A program made the position numbers and the translations under genes. A stretch of DNA of 64,000 bases. Origin: Bacteroidales bacterium. Its GTDB lineage: Bacteria > Bacteroidota > Bacteroidia > Bacteroidales > UBA932. How positions within the stretch are numbered: position 1 is the first letter of the stretch; every line of letters starts with the position of its first letter. The DNA lies in NCBI GenBank assembly GCA_016287075.1, contig JAEEVC010000003.1:83494-147493 (forward strand), read 5' to 3'. This document shows, in pieces, positions 26,674 to 34,518 of the stretch. Below the pieces are notes generated by a model. It did no database searches and was not told where the DNA came from. It saw only the letters and a list, made by a program, of their open reading frames with translations.

Positions 26674-27164
26674 TTCCGTTTCTTCTTGTTTCGGGTCACG
26701 TTCCGGGACAGGGATTCCGGAACGGCGTCCGGGTTTACTGCAAAAACCGCTCCGCTTTCGCGGTCCAGCCATCCCTGCAGGATGATGGCGGCGCTGATGC
26801 GGTCCACGGACTTCTTGTCGCGGCGGTCTTTCGCCTTCATCCCGCCGTCGACCATCACCCGGTGGGCGAGGACGGAGGTGAAGCGTTCGTCTTCGAGGGA
26901 GACGGGAATCCCGGGGAATTCCTTCTCCAGCTGCCGGAGGAACAGGTCGATGTCCCGGGCCGCCTCGGACGGGCTTCCGTCCATGTTGACCGGATATCCC
27001 ACGACAAAACGGGCGATTGTTTCCGTTTGAGCATAATTTTTGAGGGAATCCATTAACTTTGCAGTATCGACCGTGTCGAGGGCGGTGGAAAAGATGCGGA
27101 GCGGGTCGCTGACGGCAATGCCGGTGCGCTTCCTTCCGTAATCGATTCCGATAATCCTGTCCAT
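26670..27164 (-). CDS. ruvX: RuvX/YqgF pre-16S rRNA nuclease
   Basis: A 164-residue RNase H-fold protein of the YqgF/RuvX family, implicated in 16S rRNA 5'-end maturation and formerly called a putative Holliday-junction resolvase. The N-terminal IIGIDYGRKRTGIAVSD carries the first catalytic Asp, VVGYPVNMDGS the central motif and LEDERFTSVLAHRV the Glu-containing motif. A Lys/Arg-rich tail (KKKRK) ends the protein. The ATG at 27164 is chosen; a longer frame from 27173 runs into the -7 box. It heads the five-gene minus-strand operon down to 22569. Confidence 0.9.
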   Translation of the reverse strand: MDRIIGIDYGRKRTGIAVSDPLRIFSTALDTVDTAKLMDSLKNYAQTETIARFVVGYPVNMDGSPSEAARDIDLFLRQLEKEFPGIPVSLEDERFTSVLAHRVMVDGGMKAKDRRDKKSVDRISAAIILQGWLDRESGAVFAVNPDAVPESLSRNVTRNKKKRK

Positions 27165-27170
27165 AGATTG

Positions 27171-27178
27171 CAAAAATA
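27171..27178 (-). promoter_or_regulatory. -7 box for ruvX operon, near-leaderless
   Basis: The minus strand reads TATTTTTG followed by C. Only 6 nt separate it from the ruvX ATG at 27164, so the transcript start would be at or next to the start codon. Confidence 0.5.
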
Positions 27179-27187
27179 ACGAATTTT

Positions 27188-27649
27188 ATGGAGAAAGAGA
27201 AGAATAAAGACGGCAGGCAAACTTTTTTCCGCCTGGATTTCCGGCGGGAAGAGCCTGCGGAACGGATCTGGTCGCGGCATTTCACCCGCTCCGGACTCGT
27301 CTGGACCGCGATTTCCGCCGCCGTCATCCTGCTTTTGGTCAACTTTTGCCTCATCGCCTTCACGCCGCTCCGGACCTTCATTCCCGGCTACCCGGACGCC
27401 CGGTCGCGGCAGCAGGCCGTCCGCAACGCCCAGCGCATCGATTCGCTGGAAACCCAGATCCTTCGCTGGGAGCTCTATACGGAGAACCTCCGCCGCGTCG
27501 TCGCGGGCGAGGAGCCGGTCCGGCTGGACAGCCTGATCCGGCGGATCGCCGAGGAGCGGGCGGAGGCGTCTGTCGCCGACCCGGCCGCGGATTCCCTGCT
27601 CCGGGCCGTCGTCCGGCAGGAAGAACATCCCGCCGATACCACGAAATAA
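27188..27649 (+). CDS. Membrane protein resembling M23-peptidase N-terminus
   Basis: A 153-residue protein with a charged cytoplasmic N-terminus (about 36 residues), one membrane segment around residues 37-60 (LVWTAISAAVILLLVNFCLI), and then LIAFTPLRTFIPGYPDARSR followed by a helical, Glu/Arg-rich periplasmic tail. In many Bacteroidales a membrane-anchored M23 peptidase is encoded at this place, and the FTPLR..IPGY phrase resembles the neck of those proteins; here the chain stops before any zinc-binding HxxxD or HxH motif. It may be a naturally short, non-enzymatic version. It precedes dxr by 10 bp. The comparison with M23 relatives is from memory and should be treated as inference. Confidence 0.6.
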   Translation: MEKEKNKDGRQTFFRLDFRREEPAERIWSRHFTRSGLVWTAISAAVILLLVNFCLIAFTPLRTFIPGYPDARSRQQAVRNAQRIDSLETQILRWELYTENLRRVVAGEEPVRLDSLIRRIAEERAEASVADPAADSLLRAVVRQEEHPADTTK

Positions 27650-27659
27650 CACCCCATCG

Positions 27660-28817
27660 ATGAAGAAGAACATCGCCATCCTCGGTTCCACCGGCTCGAT
27701 CGGTTCCCAGACCCTCGACGTCGTGCGGCAGCATCCCGACCGTTTCGGCGTCGCCCTCCTGACCGCCAACAACAATGCCGACCTGCTGGTCGCGCAGGCG
27801 CTGGAATTCCATCCGGCCGATGTCGTGATCTGCAATGAAGGGAAATACAATGCGGTCCGCTATGCCCTCGAGCACACCGCGACCCGCGTCCATGCGGGCA
27901 TGTCCGCCGTCTGCGACCTCGTGACGGGGGAGGGCGTGGACATCGTCGTCGCCGCGATGGTCGGCTTCAGCGGCCTGCGCCCGACGCTCGCCGCGATCGG
28001 TGCCGGGAAGCCCATCGCCCTGGCGAACAAGGAGACGCTCGTTGCCGCCGGCTCCGTCGTCATGGGCCTCGCCAAGGCCCGCGGCGTGGACATCCTCCCC
28101 GTCGATTCGGAGCACTCCGCCATCTTCCAGTGCCTGCTCGGCGCCGGGGAGAACAGGCCGGCAAAAATCCATCTGACGGCCTCCGGAGGGCCTTTCCGGA
28201 CCTGGGACCGCGACCGGATCGCCGGCGCGACCCGGGAGGCCGCCCTCCGCCATCCGAACTGGAACATGGGCGCCAAGATCACGATCGATTCCGCGACGAT
28301 GATGAACAAGGGCTTCGAGGTCATCGAGGCGCGCTGGCTTTTCGACCTCGGCGCGGAGCAGATCCATGTGGTCGTCCATCCCGAGTCGGTCATCCACTCG
28401 ATGGTCGAGTTCGCGGACGGGGCGGTCATCGCCCAGCTGGGCTGTCCGGACATGCGGCAGCCGATCCAGCTGGCCCTGTCCTATCCGGAGCGCCTCCCCC
28501 TGTCGAACCGGAAGCTGGATTTCGCCTCCATCGGGGCGCTCTCCTTCGAAGAGCCTGACGGAGAGAAGTTTCCATGCCTCCCGCTCGCCTTCGAGGCCCT
28601 GAGGCGCGGGGGCAATGTGCCGGCCGCGCTGAATGCGGCGAACGAGGCGGCGGTCGCCGCTTTCCTCGCCGGCCGGATCGGTTTCTACGACATCTCCGAC
28701 CTCGTCGCGGAATGCATCCGGGACGTGGAATTCATGGCGGAGCCGGACCTGGACGGCATCTTTGCGACGCATGAGGCCGTCTTCGCCCGTGCCCAGGAAA
28801 GGATCCGCCGATGGTAG
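27660..28817 (+). CDS. dxr: 1-deoxy-D-xylulose 5-phosphate reductoisomerase
   Basis: A 385-residue NADPH-dependent enzyme that converts 1-deoxyxylulose 5-phosphate to 2-C-methylerythritol 4-phosphate, the first committed step of the non-mevalonate isoprenoid pathway. The N-terminal NADPH-binding loop is LGSTGSIGSQTLDV; ALANKETLVAAG, LPVDSEHSAIFQ and the TIDSATMMNKGFEVIEA segment, with the metal-binding acidic residues, are intact. Length is normal. The stop lies 7 bp inside the rseP gene, an arrangement (dxr-rseP) conserved in many bacteria. Its product feeds UppS, encoded at 8163. Confidence 0.97.
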   Translation: MKKNIAILGSTGSIGSQTLDVVRQHPDRFGVALLTANNNADLLVAQALEFHPADVVICNEGKYNAVRYALEHTATRVHAGMSAVCDLVTGEGVDIVVAAMVGFSGLRPTLAAIGAGKPIALANKETLVAAGSVVMGLAKARGVDILPVDSEHSAIFQCLLGAGENRPAKIHLTASGGPFRTWDRDRIAGATREAALRHPNWNMGAKITIDSATMMNKGFEVIEARWLFDLGAEQIHVVVHPESVIHSMVEFADGAVIAQLGCPDMRQPIQLALSYPERLPLSNRKLDFASIGALSFEEPDGEKFPCLPLAFEALRRGGNVPAALNAANEAAVAAFLAGRIGFYDISDLVAECIRDVEFMAEPDLDGIFATHEAVFARAQERIRRW

Positions 28818-30148
28818 CGCTCATCAAGACCCTCCAGGTCATCCTGGCCCTTTCCGTGCTCATCCTCATCCATGAGCTCGGCCATTTCACCTTTGCCAAG
28901 CTCTTCGGCATCCGGGTGGACAAGTTCTTCCTCTTCTTCGATTTCGGCGGGGTGAAGCTGTTCTCGACCCGGGCGCCCTGGTTCGTCCGCCTGTTCCCGA
29001 AGGCGGCGCAGTGGGAGACCGAGTACGGCATCGGCTGGGCGCCGCTCGGCGGGTACTGCAAGATCAGCGGGATGGTGGACGAGTCGATGGACCTGGAATC
29101 CCTGAAAGGGGAGCCCCAGCCCTGGGAGTTCCGCACGAAGCCGGCCTGGCAGCGGCTCCTGGTGATGGCGGGCGGGGTCCTGTTCAATTTCATCCTGGCG
29201 GTCCTGCTGTATATCGCCATCATGGACATCTGGGGCAGCGCCTACATCAAGAACGAGGGGAACAGCATCTATGTCAATGAGCTGGCCTATGACATGGGCT
29301 TCCGCAACGGCGACCGGATCCTCGCCTTCGACGACTATGTCCCGGAGGATTTCGGCATGCTGCAGGCCGACCTGGCCCGGCGGGACGTCCGCAAGGCGAC
29401 GGTCCTCCGCCAGGGCGACACGGTCGAACTGTACATCGACCAGCGCCGCATCGGCGAGGTGCTGAATACCCCGGGGATGTTCGACCTGGCCGTCCCGTTC
29501 GTGGTGGATACGGTCATGGCCGGTTCGCCGAACGCCGGGGCCGGGCTCCGGCACGGGGACGTGGTCGCCGCCGTCGCCGGCGTGCCGGTGGCCTTCGTCC
29601 AGGATTCGCGCGGCATCCTGCAGGAGCATGCGGGCGGGACCGTCCCGGCCCTGGTGCTGCGGGAGGCCGATACCCTCCGCATGGACCTCCAGGTCGATTC
29701 GACCGGCCGGATCGGGGTCTATACGGTCATGCCGGGCATCGTGCAGAAGGAGTATTCCTTCTTCGAGGCGGTTCCGGCGGGGCTGAAGCTGACCGGCTCC
29801 ACGGTCGGCGGCTATCTCCGCGACCTCCGGCTCGTCGCCAGCCCGCGGACGGAAGCCTACAAGTCCGTCGGCAGTTTCATCGCCATCGGCCAGGTCTTCC
29901 CCTCGGCCTGGGACTGGTACCGGTTCATCAACCTGCTCGCCCTGCTTTCCATCATGCTCGGCGTCATGAACCTGCTGCCGATCCCCGCCCTCGACGGCGG
30001 CCACATCGTGTTCTGCCTCTATGAAATCATCACGCGGCGGAAACCCTCCCAGCGCTTCATGGCCGTGGCGCAGACCATCGGGATGGCGCTCCTGCTGCTA
30101 CTCATGTTCCTCGCGTTCGGCAACGATATCGGACGATTAATCCATTGA
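28811..30148 (+). CDS. rseP: Site-2 intramembrane protease RseP
   Basis: A 445-residue membrane metalloprotease. The first membrane helix contains the zinc motif HELGH at residues 21-25; the C-terminal half has NLLPIPALDGGH, which supplies the third ligand. Between them lie two PDZ-like segments (about 120-200 and 220-300), e.g. ELAYDMGFRNGDRILAFDD and SPNAGAGLRHGDVVAAVAG. RseP enzymes cleave membrane-bound anti-sigma factors or signal peptides after a first cut by another protease; the target here is not identified. It overlaps dxr and is followed 3 bp later by a DUF4837 lipoprotein gene. Confidence 0.95.
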   Translation: MVALIKTLQVILALSVLILIHELGHFTFAKLFGIRVDKFFLFFDFGGVKLFSTRAPWFVRLFPKAAQWETEYGIGWAPLGGYCKISGMVDESMDLESLKGEPQPWEFRTKPAWQRLLVMAGGVLFNFILAVLLYIAIMDIWGSAYIKNEGNSIYVNELAYDMGFRNGDRILAFDDYVPEDFGMLQADLARRDVRKATVLRQGDTVELYIDQRRIGEVLNTPGMFDLAVPFVVDTVMAGSPNAGAGLRHGDVVAAVAGVPVAFVQDSRGILQEHAGGTVPALVLREADTLRMDLQVDSTGRIGVYTVMPGIVQKEYSFFEAVPAGLKLTGSTVGGYLRDLRLVASPRTEAYKSVGSFIAIGQVFPSAWDWYRFINLLALLSIMLGVMNLLPIPALDGGHIVFCLYEIITRRKPSQRFMAVAQTIGMALLLLLMFLAFGNDIGRLIH

Positions 30149-30151
30149 TTT

Positions 30152-31150
30152 ATGAAATATTCCCTCAGAATCATCGGCCTCCTCTCGCTCATCCTCGCGG
30201 CGACGGGCTGCAAAAACGCCAAATCTTCCAAGACCCTGCTGCCGAACGTCAGCGGCAAGGCCGGCGAGATCATCGTCGTCGTCGACAAGGACAACTGGGA
30301 AGGCGCCGTCGGGACCTCCATCCGCGACCTGCTGGCCTCGGATTGCCCGTATCTGGCGCAACGGGAGCCCCTCTTCACCCTGGCCAACGTGCCTCCGGGG
30401 AGCTTTACCAATATGTTCAAGGTCCACCGGAACATCCTGATCCTCAATATCGATCCGCAGGGGACGAAAGAGGGGATGGTGTACCAGAGTGACAAGTGGG
30501 CCCATCCCCAGAGCGTGGCGCAGATCAACGCCTTCACGGCGGAGGGCGCCGTGGCGGTCCTCAGCGCCGACGCCGCGCTGCTCTGCGAGTACTTCGAGCA
30601 GGCCGAGCGGAACCGGGTGATCGCCAATTCGATCAAGTACGAGGAGACGTCGCTCCGGGCCCCGGTCGCCGCGCTGACCGGCGGCATCCTGCACATCCCG
30701 AGCGGCTACCGGCTCCGCAAGTCGACGGAGGATTTCGTCTGGATCGCCGATGAAAAGCAGTACACGAACCAGACGCTGCTGCTCTACAAATACCCCGTGG
30801 AGGGGATTGCAGAGCCCTTTTCGCTGCAGAACATCATCGCGAAGCGGAACGAGGTCATGAAGGCGAATGTCCCCGGCATGTTCGACAACACCTGGATGAC
30901 CACGTCCGAGGCGGTCCCCCCGACAACGGTGTCCAAGCGGTACCACGGGATCGATTTCATGGAAACCCGCGGATTCTGGGAGGTTTACAACGACTACATG
31001 GGCGGCCCGTTCGTCTCGCACTCCTTCTACAGCAAGGACGGTAAGGACATCATCGTGCTCGAGGCCTTCGTCTATGCCCCGAAATACGACAAGCGGCAGT
31101 TCCTCCGCGAAGTGGAGTCCATGCTTTTCTCCTTCGAGTGGAAGAAGTGA
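30152..31150 (+). CDS. DUF4837 family lipoprotein
   Basis: A 332-residue lipoprotein with lipobox ILAATGC. The mature part (ADK-type beta/alpha with GKAGEIIVVVDKDNWEG near the N-terminus and DNTWMTTSEAVPPTTVSKRY in the middle) fits DUF4837, a Bacteroidota-specific family of unknown role that often sits next to rseP or cell-envelope genes. There are no catalytic motifs that I recognise. It is the last gene of the 27188-31150 operon. Confidence 0.8.
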   Translation: MKYSLRIIGLLSLILAATGCKNAKSSKTLLPNVSGKAGEIIVVVDKDNWEGAVGTSIRDLLASDCPYLAQREPLFTLANVPPGSFTNMFKVHRNILILNIDPQGTKEGMVYQSDKWAHPQSVAQINAFTAEGAVAVLSADAALLCEYFEQAERNRVIANSIKYEETSLRAPVAALTGGILHIPSGYRLRKSTEDFVWIADEKQYTNQTLLLYKYPVEGIAEPFSLQNIIAKRNEVMKANVPGMFDNTWMTTSEAVPPTTVSKRYHGIDFMETRGFWEVYNDYMGGPFVSHSFYSKDGKDIIVLEAFVYAPKYDKRQFLREVESMLFSFEWKK

Positions 31151-31167
31151 TTTTTTGCAAAAATATA

Positions 31168-31198
31168 TTTGGCCGTTCAAAAAAAATTGCTACCTTTG
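31168..31198 (+). promoter_or_regulatory. Promoter for tRNA-Glu/rpsT/tRNA-Pro
   Basis: TTTG at 31168-31171, a 19-nt spacer, then TACCTTTG at 31191-31198 followed by C. This is a full match to the Bacteroidota -33/-7 pattern and lies 16 nt before tRNA-Glu. Confidence 0.85.
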
Positions 31199-31214
31199 CA
31201 GTCCCTTACGTTTT

Positions 31215-31286
31215 GGTGGGTTCGTATAACGGTTAGTACTCGGGATTTTCATTCCCGCAATAGGAGTTCGATTCTCCTACCCACTA
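31215..31286 (+). tRNA. tRNA-Glu (TTC)
   Basis: A 72-nt cloverleaf: acceptor GGTGGGT with ACCCACT (first pair G-T), anticodon stem CGGGA/TCCCG around loop TTTTCAT giving anticodon TTC, T-arm GGAG-TTCGATT-CTCC, discriminator A. CCA is not encoded. It shares a promoter with rpsT, 22 bp downstream. Confidence 0.95.
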
Positions 31287-31307
31287 CGAAATATAAAAAA
31301 TAAAATA

Positions 31308-31562
31308 ATGGCAAACACGAAATCTGCACAGAAAGCCGCTCGCCAGAGCGAAAGGCATCGTTTGCATAACAAGTATTATGCAAAGACGACGCGGAACGCG
31401 ATCCGCGACCTCCGCAACACCACCGACAAGAAGGCAGCCGAGGAGAATGCTCCGAAGGTCTACGCCATGATTGACAAGCTCGCCAAGATCGGTGTCATCC
31501 ACAAGAACAAGGCGGCGAACCTCAAGAGCGGTCTCGCAGTCTATATCAACAAGCTCGCCTAA
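31308..31562 (+). CDS. rpsT: 30S ribosomal protein S20
   Basis: An 84-residue basic three-helix protein that binds 16S rRNA. The N-terminal [20 protein letters not shown], the middle [12 protein letters not shown] and the C-terminal [19 protein letters not shown] fit bS20. The start follows an A-rich leader typical of highly expressed Bacteroidota genes. It lies between tRNA-Glu and tRNA-Pro in one transcription unit. Confidence 0.97.
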   Translation: MANTKSAQKAARQSERHRLHNKYYAKTTRNAIRDLRNTTDKKAAEENAPKVYAMIDKLAKIGVIHKNKAANLKSGLAVYINKLA

Positions 31563-31584
31563 GCTTCCTGAAAATTAGGCACAT

Positions 31585-31657
31585 CGGGATGTAGCGCAGT
31601 TGGTAGCGTACTACGTTCGGGACGTAGGGGTCGTCCGTTCGAGTCGGATCATCCCGA
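31585..31657 (+). tRNA. tRNA-Pro (CGG)
   Basis: A 73-nt cloverleaf: acceptor CGGGATG with CATCCCG, D-arm GCGC/GCGT, anticodon stem CTACG/CGTAG with loop TTCGGGA (anticodon CGG), T-loop TTCGAGT, discriminator A. CCA is not encoded. Confidence 0.95.
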
Positions 31658-31687
31658 CAAGCCGCCAGGAATGGCGGCTTGTTTTTT
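31657..31687 (+). terminator. Rho-independent terminator after tRNA-Pro
   Basis: A perfect 10-bp stem (ACAAGCCGCC at 31657-31666 with GGCGGCTTGT at 31673-31682), a 6-nt loop, and a T tract. It directly abuts the tRNA. Confidence 0.92.
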
Positions 31688-31704
31688 TGTACCCTTTTTA
31701 TCGT

Positions 31705-31712
31705 TATCTTTG
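31705..31712 (+). promoter_or_regulatory. -7 box for aldo/keto reductase, near-leaderless
   Basis: TATCTTTG, with only 5 nt between it and the ATG at 31718. If transcription starts at the usual distance from the box, the mRNA has almost no leader. Confidence 0.6.
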
Positions 31713-31717
31713 TCCTC

Positions 31718-32548
31718 ATGAAACTCTTGAATGGCATTGAAATCCCCGATATGGGGTTCGGGACCTACCTGATGGCGCCCGAGGATACGTATGGCTCCGT
31801 CTCCTGTGCACTCCGCAGCGGCTGGCGCCATGTCGATACGGCGGCCTTCTACCGCAATGAGGCGGAGGTCGGCGCCGCCGTCCGCGATTCCGGGATTCCC
31901 CGGGCGGACATTTTCGTGACCACGAAACTCTGGAATGCGGACCGGGGCTATGACTCCGCTCTCCGCGCCTTCGACCGCTCGTCGGAGCAGCTCGGGCTGG
32001 AGTATGTGGACCTGTACCTGATCCACTGGCCGGCTTCCCCCTTTTTCCATGACGACTGGCGGCAGCTGAACCTCGATTCCTGGCGGGCGCTCGAGCGGCT
32101 CTACCGCGAAGGCCGGGTCCGGGCCATCGGCCTCAGCAATTTCATGCCCCGGCACATCCGGCCCATCCTCGCGGAGGCGGAGGTGGCGCCGATGGTGGAC
32201 CAGATCGAGTTCCATCCCGGCTGGGTGCAGCGGGACTGCCTCGATTTCTGCCATGAGCGCGGCATTGCCGTCGAGGCCTGGGCGCCGCTGATCAAGGGCG
32301 CCGCCCTTTCCCATCCGGTCATCACCGGCATCGCCGCGGCCCATGGGAGTTCCCCCGCACAGGTCATCCTGGCCTGGGTGCGTGCCTGCGGCGTCATCCC
32401 GCTCTGCAAATCCGTCACCCCTTCCCGCATCGCGGAAAACCTCGCCGCCGCCGACCTGGCGCTGACCCCGGACGAAGTCGCGGCCATCTCCGCCCTCGGC
32501 TACTGCGGCGGCCGCTGCTACAACCCCGACAACTGCGACTTCCGCTGA
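31718..32548 (+). CDS. Aldo/keto reductase
   Basis: A 276-residue TIM-barrel NADPH-dependent oxidoreductase. The N-terminus IEIPDMGFGTYLM, the catalytic Asp-Tyr region RHVDTAAFYRNEAEVG, the Lys motif FVTTKLWN, the His motif YLIHWP, and the cofactor-binding IPLCKSVTPSRIAENL are all present. Family members reduce small aldehydes and ketones such as 2,5-diketogluconate or methylglyoxal; the substrate here is unknown. The ATG at 31718 begins the conserved N-terminus; upstream sequence is promoter and terminator. A 2-hydroxyacid dehydrogenase gene follows 14 bp downstream, so the two may be cotranscribed. Confidence 0.9.
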   Translation: MKLLNGIEIPDMGFGTYLMAPEDTYGSVSCALRSGWRHVDTAAFYRNEAEVGAAVRDSGIPRADIFVTTKLWNADRGYDSALRAFDRSSEQLGLEYVDLYLIHWPASPFFHDDWRQLNLDSWRALERLYREGRVRAIGLSNFMPRHIRPILAEAEVAPMVDQIEFHPGWVQRDCLDFCHERGIAVEAWAPLIKGAALSHPVITGIAAAHGSSPAQVILAWVRACGVIPLCKSVTPSRIAENLAAADLALTPDEVAAISALGYCGGRCYNPDNCDFR

Positions 32549-32562
32549 TAGGTCCTGTCATT

Positions 32563-33516
32563 ATGCTGAAGATTGTTTTCCTGGATGCGGCGACGGTGGG
32601 GGATACTCCGCTGGAGCCGATTGCGCGACTCGGGGCGCTGATCTGTTACGACCGTTCGACGCCGGAGGAGGCGATGGTGCGTGTGGGCGACTGCGAGGTG
32701 CTGATTGTCAATAAGGTGCGCGTGACGCGGGAACTGCTTGCCGCGGCGCCGCGGCTGCGGCTTGTCTGCGAGGCGGCGACCGGGGTCAACAACATCGACC
32801 TCGATGCCTGCGCGGAGCGGGGGATTCCCGTGAAGAACGTGGCCGGGTATTCGACCGAGTCGGTGGTCCAGGCGACTTGGATGCACATCCTGTCCCTCGC
32901 CGGCAACGGACCGTATTTCGACGGCCGCGTGAAGGACGGGACCTATTCGCAGAGCGGGCTGTTCACGGATGTGACGCGTCCTTTCGTGGAGCTCTCGGGC
33001 AAACGGATGGGCATCATCGGCATGGGAACGATCGGGCGCCGCGTGGCCGAGGTGGCACAGGCTTTCGGGATGATTGTCAGCTACTTCTCGACATCCGGGA
33101 CCCGGCATTGCACGGATTGGCCCGCGCTGGAGCTGGATGAACTGCTCGCCACGAGCGACGTCGTTTCCATCCATGCGCCGCTGAACGCCCGGACGCAGGG
33201 CCTCCTCGGCGCGGCGGAACTCGCCCGGATGAAGCCGACGGCTTTCCTCGTGAACATGGGCCGCGGCGGGATCGTGGACGAAGCCGCGCTCGCGGCCGCC
33301 ATCGATGCCGGCACCATCGCGGGCGCAGCGCTGGATGTGTTTGTCACAGAGCCGCTTCCCGCCGACAATCCGCTCCTGCATGTCGCGCATCCGGAGCGCT
33401 TCCGCTTCACGCCGCACACGGCCTGGGCTTCCGTCGAGGCCCGCGGCCGCCTCATCGCGGCCATCGCGGACCACATCCGCACTTTCGCCGGGATGCAGCC
33501 ATGTCCTTCAGAATAA
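32563..33516 (+). CDS. D-2-hydroxyacid dehydrogenase
   Basis: A 317-residue NAD-dependent enzyme that interconverts a 2-oxoacid and its D-2-hydroxyacid. The Rossmann motif GMGTIGRRVAEVAQAF, the substrate-binding region VSIHAPLN, NMGRGGIVDEAAL, and the catalytic His in FTPHTAWASVEA are intact; LDVFVTEPLP carries the Glu of the relay. Substrate could be glycerate/hydroxypyruvate, lactate or another acid; a glycerate kinase is encoded only 3.3 kb downstream (36801) but with other genes in between, so a link to glycerate is speculative. It starts 14 bp after the aldo/keto reductase. Confidence 0.88.
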   Translation: MLKIVFLDAATVGDTPLEPIARLGALICYDRSTPEEAMVRVGDCEVLIVNKVRVTRELLAAAPRLRLVCEAATGVNNIDLDACAERGIPVKNVAGYSTESVVQATWMHILSLAGNGPYFDGRVKDGTYSQSGLFTDVTRPFVELSGKRMGIIGMGTIGRRVAEVAQAFGMIVSYFSTSGTRHCTDWPALELDELLATSDVVSIHAPLNARTQGLLGAAELARMKPTAFLVNMGRGGIVDEAALAAAIDAGTIAGAALDVFVTEPLPADNPLLHVAHPERFRFTPHTAWASVEARGRLIAAIADHIRTFAGMQPCPSE

Positions 33517-33521
33517 TCGTG

Positions 33522-33529
33522 TATCTTTG
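33522..33529 (+). promoter_or_regulatory. -7 box upstream of palindrome copy 2 and SPFH gene
   Basis: TATCTTTG followed by C, 9 nt before the palindromic element begins at 33539. A transcript starting here would carry the hairpin at its extreme 5' end, 120 nt before the SPFH start codon at 33652. Confidence 0.6.
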
Positions 33530-33538
33530 CAAGGTTAA

Positions 33539-33631
33539 GTGAAACAGAAATAACAACCTGCATCACCGGTGGCATTTACCCGGACAGGGCTGCGAAGCAG
33601 CAGACACCGGTGATGCGGGTTGTTATTTCAC
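33539..33631 (+). repeat. 93-bp palindromic element, copy 2
   Basis: 25-nt arms at 33547-33571 and 33605-33629 flank a 33-nt loop (33572-33604). The loop is the exact reverse complement of the loop of copy 1 (21285-21317). The arms share an inner core with copy 1 but differ in the outer bases, with both arms changed together so that pairing is kept (one G-T wobble). The GTGAAA/TTTCAC ends and the left-side CAGAAA asymmetry are the same in both copies. Here the element stands in the leader of the SPFH lipoprotein gene. Confidence 0.85.
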
Positions 33632-33651
33632 AATTCCCAAGTTCATCCGTT

Positions 33652-34500
33652 ATGAAAAAGCAAATCAACAAGGGCTGGGCCATCTTCGTGGCCGTGCTGT
33701 GCCTGCTCGTCATGACCTTCTCCTGCTGCACCAAGTTGGTGGACAACAGCGAGATCGGCATCAAGTTCAAGAAATTCTCCCTGACGGAACAGGGCGAGCT
33801 GATCGCCACCCAGGTGGCGGGCGTTACCTTCTACAACCCCATCACGACCAGCGTCTTCACCTATCCTGTCTATATCCAGCGTGTCGATTACCAGGCATTT
33901 ACGGTGACGACCAAGGACGCGGCCGTCTTCTCGATGGACCCGCTCCTGGCGTACCAGCTGGACCGGACGAGGGCCGCCTATGTGTTCAACAAATACCGCC
34001 GTTCCCTCGCCGAGATCGAGCAGGGCTACATGCGGACCTGCATCTACGACGCCTACCGCATCTGCGCGAACAAGTACACCTCCGATGAACTGATGGGCAA
34101 CCGCGCCCGCTTTGAACAGGAGGTGCGCGCCATGCTGGAAAAGAGCCTCGGCGACGAAGGCTTCAAGGTGTCGGAATTCACCTCCCAGATCACCCCGCCC
34201 CAGTCCCTCTCCGCCGCCATCGAGGCGAAGAACCAGGCCATCCAGGAGGCCCTGAAGGCCGAAAACCTCGTCAAGCAGGCCCAGGCCAATGCCCAGATCG
34301 CCATCGCCAAGGCCCAGGGCGAGGCCGAAGCCACCAAGGTCAAGGCCGATGCCGAGGCCTATTACAACCGCACCATCGCCGCCTCCCTCTCCCCGATGAT
34401 CGTCCAGGAGGACTGGATCGAGAAATGGGACGGCAAACTCCCGACCGTCGCTTCTTCCGGAAGCGGCATGATGATCAACCTGTCGGATATCAAGAAATAA
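33652..34500 (+). CDS. SPFH/prohibitin-like lipoprotein
   Basis: A 282-residue protein with a hydrophobic N-terminus ending in VMTFSCC, which can serve as a lipobox or membrane anchor. The SPFH/Band 7 domain follows (NSEIGIKFKKFSLTEQGELI, VYIQRVDYQAFTVTTKDAAV), then the long Ala/Glu/Lys coiled coil typical of prohibitins (residues about 175-245, e.g. AQIAIAKAQGEAEATKVKAD). Such proteins oligomerise into membrane rings or scaffolds. It has its own promoter and a long hairpin leader; the next gene, guaA, is convergent, 18 bp away. Confidence 0.85.
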   Translation: MKKQINKGWAIFVAVLCLLVMTFSCCTKLVDNSEIGIKFKKFSLTEQGELIATQVAGVTFYNPITTSVFTYPVYIQRVDYQAFTVTTKDAAVFSMDPLLAYQLDRTRAAYVFNKYRRSLAEIEQGYMRTCIYDAYRICANKYTSDELMGNRARFEQEVRAMLEKSLGDEGFKVSEFTSQITPPQSLSAAIEAKNQAIQEALKAENLVKQAQANAQIAIAKAQGEAEATKVKADAEAYYNRTIAASLSPMIVQEDWIEKWDGKLPTVASSGSGMMINLSDIKK

Positions 34501-34518
34501 GCGCCGGCATCCGCCCGG

